9,837 nucleotides of DNA, from positions 1,365-11,201 of the forward strand of contig JAOZRM010000096.1 of assembly GCA_029940175.1 (NCBI GenBank). Direction: 5' to 3'. This document shows positions 6,293 through 9,837 of the stretch, one piece after another. The notes under the pieces are model-generated. The model ran no database searches and was not told where the DNA came from. It saw only the letters and a list, made by a program, of their open reading frames with translations. This DNA is from Candidatus Sabulitectum sp. Lineage in GTDB: Bacteria > Fermentibacterota > Fermentibacteria > Fermentibacterales > JCC-6. The position numbers were made by a program, and so were the translations under genes. Position 1 is the first letter of the stretch. The number at the start of each line of letters is the position of its first letter.

Positions 6293-8218
6293 TTATTCCA
6301 GCTGAAGCACCTTTGCCATAACCGGGTCGATATCATAAGCAAGTTTCTTCTCGGCTTCGGCATGGCCGCTCCTCCCAGTGAAATCGTACACTCGATGAAG
6401 GTTTATATGAAATCCCACAGCAGCAGTCTTGTCATCCTGTGCAGATGCAAGAACCAGACCTTTCTTGAAGTGGTCCTCTGCCTCATCGTATCGTTTCATG
6501 TCAAATGTACAACGACCCAGCATTTCTCTTGATTTGATTCTGAAATCAGGGCTTACAAGTACCTTTTCAAATTCCTGTATTGCCTCACGCAAAAGACCCA
6601 TCTCGCGGTATGCAATGCCGAGGTCAAAATGAGTCGAAAATTCCTCTTTAAGTATTATGGAGGCCACGCCACTTTTGAATTCCATAATAATTTCAGCAAG
6701 AGCGCCTTTTGAGGTGTCAGTTTTTACATTGTCTATGTCATCCAGAATGTCTGCGACACCAGTTACTCCTGACTCTCTGAGCTCTTCCGGTCTTAATCCA
6801 TTTATCAGGTCTCTTGCATCCTTGTAATCAGGACAAACCTCAACAGCAGCTTCAAGAGACGCAATGGCTTCGTATTGGCTGTCGTTCAATAGATAAGCAA
6901 CTGCAAGTCTGTAGAATGCTCTTGCCTGACCTTCTTTATCAATGGTGTGTCGGATCCGGACGATTTCCTTGGCAGCAGAAAGAGATTCAGGACAAATATC
7001 AAGAACACCTTCCAGGAGTTCAAAAACCATATAGTCCCGACCATCATTCCTGTAGATCTCAGCCGCTCTTAAATATGCACCAACAGCGCCGTAAAAATCT
7101 CCTACATCAAGGAGCAGGTTAGCCATTTCTATGAAACCAAGGGCATCTCCGGGATCTCTGCTCAGGCGGTTCCGCATGTCGGCTACCTGCTTGGACAATG
7201 CTTCTCTTACCTGGCGGACAGAGACAAGATTCATCGAAACAAGCACATCCCCAAGCCTGGTTTCCCCGGGTTCCAAAGATTGCTGGTCAAGTGCCTTTAG
7301 AACATCACCAGCTTTTAGAAGACCACAGGCAACGAAGTATTCCCCGATTCTTTTTGGACCCTTGGGCTCGATAGTGGTTGTGCTCCAGTCTTCCTCGTCA
7401 GATTCAGTGATATCCTCCAGAAGATTTTCAGGAGACTCACTTCCTCCCTGGATGATATCATTTTCATCGAAAGAAAGGTTATTCAGCACACTGCTACTAT
7501 TGGTCTCGATCTCAAGTTCAGGAACAATTTCTTCCTGCTTTTCAGTTTTTTGCTTCGGTCTCGGCTTAGGTTTTGATTGTGATACCCTTGCCTTTTTTGC
7601 CACTGGTGCCTGTACTACTTTTTTAGGAGCCGGGTGGAGTTTCTGCCTGAGTTTTTTAAGCATTGAAGAGGTTTTGTCCAGATCTGCAAGGTTCCTCTCC
7701 ATGGATATGGAAACAGCGTAGTCAAGAAAAGCTTCATTCTGCTGTTTGTACGCGACTTTGGCGAGATTTGTAACCCATTTGGGTGTTTCAGGATCAACAG
7801 CAGTAAGGGACTTCAGGACGAGAGCAACATCAGGGGAATCCAGTGGAGGTTTGCCTTTCAAATAACTCAGAAACTCTTTTTTTGCCTGTTCGGATTTACC
7901 CTGTTCAAGAAAACAATTTCCCATAATGAGATTGGCTTCAATCTCATGTGGAAAGGCTCTTATTACTTTTCTGCAAACCGAGAGAGAAACCATCTGCAGG
8001 CTTTCATCACTGTAGAGATTTGCAGAGGTCAGGAAGTGTTCTTTTGCCTTATCGTCCTGCTTGAGCTTGAGAAGAATATCACCTATCTTGTTGTGTACAG
8101 AAGCATCTTTCGGATCCTGCTCCACTACAAGATTAAATATTTTCAGAGCACTCTCAAGTTTACCTTTTTGTACAAGCTCATGAGCTTTTTTCTTCAGTGA
8201 AGTGACATTTTCCGTCAT
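6293..8218 (-). CDS. TPR scaffold protein with a central MshEN/GspE-N-like domain
   Basis: A 641-residue soluble protein in three parts. Residues 1-195 are helical repeats of TPR type (for example SALKIFNLVVEQDPKDASVH near 23-42). Residues 200-285 are a low-complexity linker, first Lys/Pro-rich (SKPKPRPKQK), then acidic and Ser-rich. Residues 290-344 hold two similar 24-residue units, RIGEYFVACGLLKAGDVLKA(L) to Gln313 and RLGDVLVSMNLVSVRQVREA(L) to Gln344, which look like the MshEN/GspE N-terminal motif known in some proteins to bind cyclic di-GMP. Residues 345-641 are further TPRs, ending with a canonical pair (FDLGIAYREMGLLREAIQEF near 531). No enzyme motif or signal peptide is seen. This build resembles TPR proteins near type IV pilus or motility systems in delta-proteobacteria, but no such genes are nearby. 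The ATG lies 31 bases after hutI; the ribosome site is poor (a GGGGGG run 20 or so bases upstream). Confidence 0.85.
   Translation of the reverse strand: MTENVTSLKKKAHELVQKGKLESALKIFNLVVEQDPKDASVHNKIGDILLKLKQDDKAKEHFLTSANLYSDESLQMVSLSVCRKVIRAFPHEIEANLIMGNCFLEQGKSEQAKKEFLSYLKGKPPLDSPDVALVLKSLTAVDPETPKWVTNLAKVAYKQQNEAFLDYAVSISMERNLADLDKTSSMLKKLRQKLHPAPKKVVQAPVAKKARVSQSKPKPRPKQKTEKQEEIVPELEIETNSSSVLNNLSFDENDIIQGGSESPENLLEDITESDEEDWSTTTIEPKGPKRIGEYFVACGLLKAGDVLKALDQQSLEPGETRLGDVLVSMNLVSVRQVREALSKQVADMRNRLSRDPGDALGFIEMANLLLDVGDFYGAVGAYLRAAEIYRNDGRDYMVFELLEGVLDICPESLSAAKEIVRIRHTIDKEGQARAFYRLAVAYLLNDSQYEAIASLEAAVEVCPDYKDARDLINGLRPEELRESGVTGVADILDDIDNVKTDTSKGALAEIIMEFKSGVASIILKEEFSTHFDLGIAYREMGLLREAIQEFEKVLVSPDFRIKSREMLGRCTFDMKRYDEAEDHFKKGLVLASAQDDKTAAVGFHINLHRVYDFTGRSGHAEAEKKLAYDIDPVMAKVLQLE
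7187..7351 (-). other. tandem MshEN-like motif pair (candidate cyclic-di-GMP site) within the TPR gene
   Basis: Codons 290-344 of the TPR protein encode two aligned units of 24 residues with pattern R-(I/L)-G-x3-V-x2-(G/N)-L-x3-x-V-x2-A-L-x2-Q, separated by seven residues (SLEPGET). Arg290, Gly292, Gly299, Leu310 and Gln313 in the first unit match the published MshEN pattern. The second keeps Arg321, Leu322, Gly323, Leu341 and Gln344 but has Asn330 in place of the second Gly. The resemblance is seen in the sequence; ligand binding is inferred. Confidence 0.6.
7364..7621 (-). other. low-complexity charged linker in the TPR protein
   Basis: Codons 200-285 encode a Lys/Pro/Gln-rich stretch (about 200-227) followed by a Glu/Asp/Ser-rich stretch (about 228-285), with no predicted TPR. 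It separates the N-terminal TPR block from the MshEN-like motifs and is probably disordered. Confidence 0.7.
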
Positions 8219-8249
8219 TCCCGGCAGACCCCCCGTTTTTACCTGTATT

Positions 8250-9491
8250 CTAAGTACTATATACCTTTAGGCCGGTACAGTACACCACTGCAACATCCGG
8301 GTTACCCAGATGGTACGGTATTGTTCGAAAATCGGCACAATTCCATACGACAAAATCAGCATCAAAACCCTTTACAAGTCTCCCCTTGTGTTTTTCTAAT
8401 CCAAGTGCTGCAGCGCCATTTACAGTAGCAGACACCAGTGCCTCTTCCACTGTGAATCCACATTGACATACTGCGAGATTAACTACAAGTGGCATGGAAT
8501 CACAGAAGCAGCTTCCCGGATTGAAATCAGTGGCCAGAGCAACCGATGCACCTGCATCAAGAAGTTTGCGACCTGGAGGGAATGGTTTATTAAGAAAAAG
8601 AGCAGTTCCTGGAAGAAGTGTAGCAACGGTTTTGCTTTCAGCTATAAGATGAATATTCTCTTCGGATATAGAGAGTAGATGATCTGCACTGGTTGCACCC
8701 GCTTTAACAGCAACTGCAGTACCACCGGTGTCATAGAATTCATCTGCATGTATCTTGAGAGCAAAGCCCTGGTCAGTGGATGCAGCAAGATATCTTGCTG
8801 TCTGTTCTGGCGTGAAGACCCCTTTTTCACAGAAGATATCTACAAACTCTGCAATTCCCTGCTCTTTTACTCTGGGATTTACCTCACTTATGAGATAGTC
8901 GATGTATTCATCAGGCCTGCCCTTGAACTCAACTGGTACCTCGTGAGCTCCCATAAATGTTGGAATAATCGTTTGAGGTACTTCGCCGGCTACTTTCCCG
9001 GCAATCTCCAGACATCGTAGTTCAGTGATTAGATCAAGACCATAACCGCTCTTTGCCTCAACGGTTGTTGTTCCATTTGACAGCATGATGGAAAGGTGAT
9101 GTTTCATATTCTCTTCAAGGACAGCAGCAGAGGCCGATCTTGTTCTTTTCACACTGTTGAGAATCCCACCACCTGCAGCTGCGATCTCCTGGTAGGTAGC
9201 TCCTGCAGCACGCATGGCAAATTCATCCTGGCGGGTTGCACCGAAAAGAGGGTGAGTATGCGAATCAACAAAGCCGGGAGTAACTACGCTACCCCCGGCT
9301 GAAACAATTTCAGTATCACTTTGCAAGGTACAATACGTTTCCAGATCTTTGTCTGATCCTGTCCAGACTACTTTACCATCACTGACAGCAAGAGCGGCAT
9401 GGGTTAAAAGACCAATCCCAGCAGATCCATTGCCATCCATGGTAAGAAGCTGTCCGATGTCCCTCAGAACGAAGTCTGTTCGAATCCTCAC
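8250..9491 (-). CDS. hutI: imidazolonepropionase (histidine degradation)
   Basis: A 413-residue cytoplasmic metal-dependent amidohydrolase of normal HutI length. It opens the ring of 4-imidazolone-5-propanoate to give N-formimino-L-glutamate, the third step of histidine breakdown. Metal and substrate residues are visible: DSHTH (76-80, His78 and His80), GAHEVP (181-186, His183), KIHADEF (246-252, His248), SADHL (268-272, His271) and ATDFNPGS (320-327, Asp322). The segments EAKSGYGL (145-152) and FAMRAAGATYQEI (91-103) are typical of HutI rather than of other amidohydrolases. The start is a GTG at 9491-9489, 7 bases after the rpmA stop. It fits the expected N-terminus (a short beta strand leading to LLTMDG) but has no good ribosome site, so translation may depend on coupling with rpmA. 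No hutH, hutU, formimidase or ftcD gene is in the window. Confidence 0.95.
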   Translation of the reverse strand: MRIRTDFVLRDIGQLLTMDGNGSAGIGLLTHAALAVSDGKVVWTGSDKDLETYCTLQSDTEIVSAGGSVVTPGFVDSHTHPLFGATRQDEFAMRAAGATYQEIAAAGGGILNSVKRTRSASAAVLEENMKHHLSIMLSNGTTTVEAKSGYGLDLITELRCLEIAGKVAGEVPQTIIPTFMGAHEVPVEFKGRPDEYIDYLISEVNPRVKEQGIAEFVDIFCEKGVFTPEQTARYLAASTDQGFALKIHADEFYDTGGTAVAVKAGATSADHLLSISEENIHLIAESKTVATLLPGTALFLNKPFPPGRKLLDAGASVALATDFNPGSCFCDSMPLVVNLAVCQCGFTVEEALVSATVNGAAALGLEKHKGRLVKGFDADFVVWNCADFRTIPYHLGNPDVAVVYCTGLKVYST

Positions 9492-9498
9492 CGGATAT

Positions 9499-9753
9499 TT
9501 AGGCTTCTGGAATTATGGAAGCAACCTTCCTGGCTCCCATGCGGTGGAATTTGACACGGCCTTCTATTTTTGCGAATAGAGTGTCGTCACTTCCTTTGCC
9601 CACATTGAGACCGGGATGTACTCGTGTACCTCTCTGACGAATGATAATGGTACCACCACTGACATACTGTCCTGATGGAGCCTTGACTCCAAGTCTACGA
9701 CCTGCAGTATCTCTTCCATTCCTGGAACTGGAGGATGATTTTTTATGTGCCAT
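9499..9753 (-). CDS. rpmA: 50S ribosomal protein L27
   Basis: An 84-residue protein of the normal L27 length. It contains MAHKK, the SRNGRD stretch (10-15), RLGVK (20-24), IIIRQRGTRVHPGLNVGKGSD (36-56) and TLFAKIEGRVKF (58-69), all diagnostic of bacterial L27. L27 sits near the peptidyl-transferase centre, and its flexible N-terminal tail reaches the tRNA acceptor ends. The protein begins directly with MAHKK, so there is no Firmicutes-type N-terminal extension needing removal by the Prp protease. A AAAGGTAG ribosome site lies about 6 bases before the ATG. rplU (L21) usually precedes rpmA, but the 84 bases upstream in this window do not encode a recognisable L21 C-terminus. The usual downstream gene obg is replaced by hutI. 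Confidence 0.97.
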   Translation of the reverse strand: MAHKKSSSSSRNGRDTAGRRLGVKAPSGQYVSGGTIIIRQRGTRVHPGLNVGKGSDDTLFAKIEGRVKFHRMGARKVASIIPEA

Positions 9754-9784
9754 TTTACTACCTTTCTACCTACTTCTGTATCAA

Positions 9785-9813
9785 TCCGCAACAACCATCC
9801 TGGTGGATGCGGA
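9785..9813 (-). promoter_or_regulatory. 29-base imperfect hairpin upstream of rpmA
   Basis: On the minus (transcribed) strand TCCGCA, TCC, ACCA, GGA, TGGT, TGT, TGCGGA can fold into a 6-bp outer stem, a 3x3 internal loop with one possible C-G pair, a 4-bp inner stem and a three-base loop. It ends about 31 bases before the rpmA ATG. No run of U follows, so it does not look like an intrinsic terminator. It could be a processing or regulatory hairpin in the ribosomal-protein leader or in the rplU-rpmA gap. The remaining bases of 9754-9837 hold no gene I can support: the frame open from the edge ends at 9781 and does not resemble L21. Confidence 0.5.
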
Positions 9814-9837
9814 ATGCCCACATGAAGTGTATCTCAT

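Noticed and set aside
7131..7721. A 196-codon plus-strand open frame opposite the TPR gene
   Set aside because: Its product is Ser/Phe/Leu-rich with no motif and lies wholly antisense to a well-supported gene, including its low-complexity linker. It looks like a by-product of that gene's codon use.
9785..9813. The hairpin upstream of rpmA as an intrinsic terminator
   Set aside because: The bases after the stem on the transcribed strand (TTGATACAGAAG) are not a U-run.
9564..9821. An 85-codon minus-strand frame overlapping rpmA, considered as the missing L21 C-terminus
   Set aside because: It needs a GTG start, runs through rpmA in another frame, and does not resemble L21; rpmA is unmistakable.

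Overview
This window is a compact stretch of a bacterial chromosome. Every gene I can support lies on the minus strand, so transcription runs from high to low coordinates. Base composition by eye is mid-40s % GC. Ribosomal protein L27 begins directly with MAHKK. The gene set (MoxR/DUF58/Bat genes, a long TPR protein, a DUF512 radical SAM protein) suggests a Gram-negative, probably uncultured lineage such as a member of the FCB group or a delta-proteobacteria-like phylum. That placement is inference only; no single gene here fixes it.

Layout in transcription order. (1) 9837-9754: an 84-base stretch with no recognisable gene, containing a 29-base imperfect hairpin just upstream of rpmA. (2) 9753-9499: rpmA (ribosomal protein L27). 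(3) 9491-8250: hutI (imidazolonepropionase), with a GTG start 7 bases after rpmA. (4) 8218-6293: a 641-residue TPR protein with an MshEN/GspE-N-like tandem motif between its two TPR halves. (5) 6292-5066: a PDZ + radical SAM + DUF512 protein. (6) 5069-4290: a small membrane-anchored protein with a histidine-kinase fold but degenerate catalytic motifs. (7) 4293-2944: a phosphomannomutase/phosphoglucomutase. (8) 2944-1946: a MoxR AAA+ ATPase. (9) 1940-1053: a DUF58 protein. (10) 1053-217: a one-pass membrane protein with a cytoplasmic tail, in the slot usually held by DUF4381/BatD-like proteins. (11) 217-1: the N-terminus of a BatA-like VWA membrane protein, cut by the window edge.

Genes 4 to 11 are packed end to end. 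Junctions are TAA then ATG (abutting), ATGA, ATGA, TAATG, a 5-base gap, TGATG and TGATG. No intrinsic terminator or internal promoter is evident, so this looks like one translationally coupled operon. The last four genes form a recognisable MoxR-Bat module: an AAA+ ATPase working with VWA-domain proteins at the membrane. The four genes before it combine a possible cyclic-di-GMP-sensing TPR scaffold, a radical SAM enzyme of unknown reaction, a pseudo-kinase and a sugar-phosphate mutase.

The items most worth a second look are the candidate c-di-GMP-binding motif pair inside the TPR protein and the histidine-kinase-like protein that has lost its phospho-accepting histidine and ATP-lid motifs. 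No mobile elements, CRISPR arrays, tRNAs or rRNAs were seen. Apart from the 84 bases before rpmA, intergenic space is 31 bases or less, so no gene-free stretch exceeds 300 bases.
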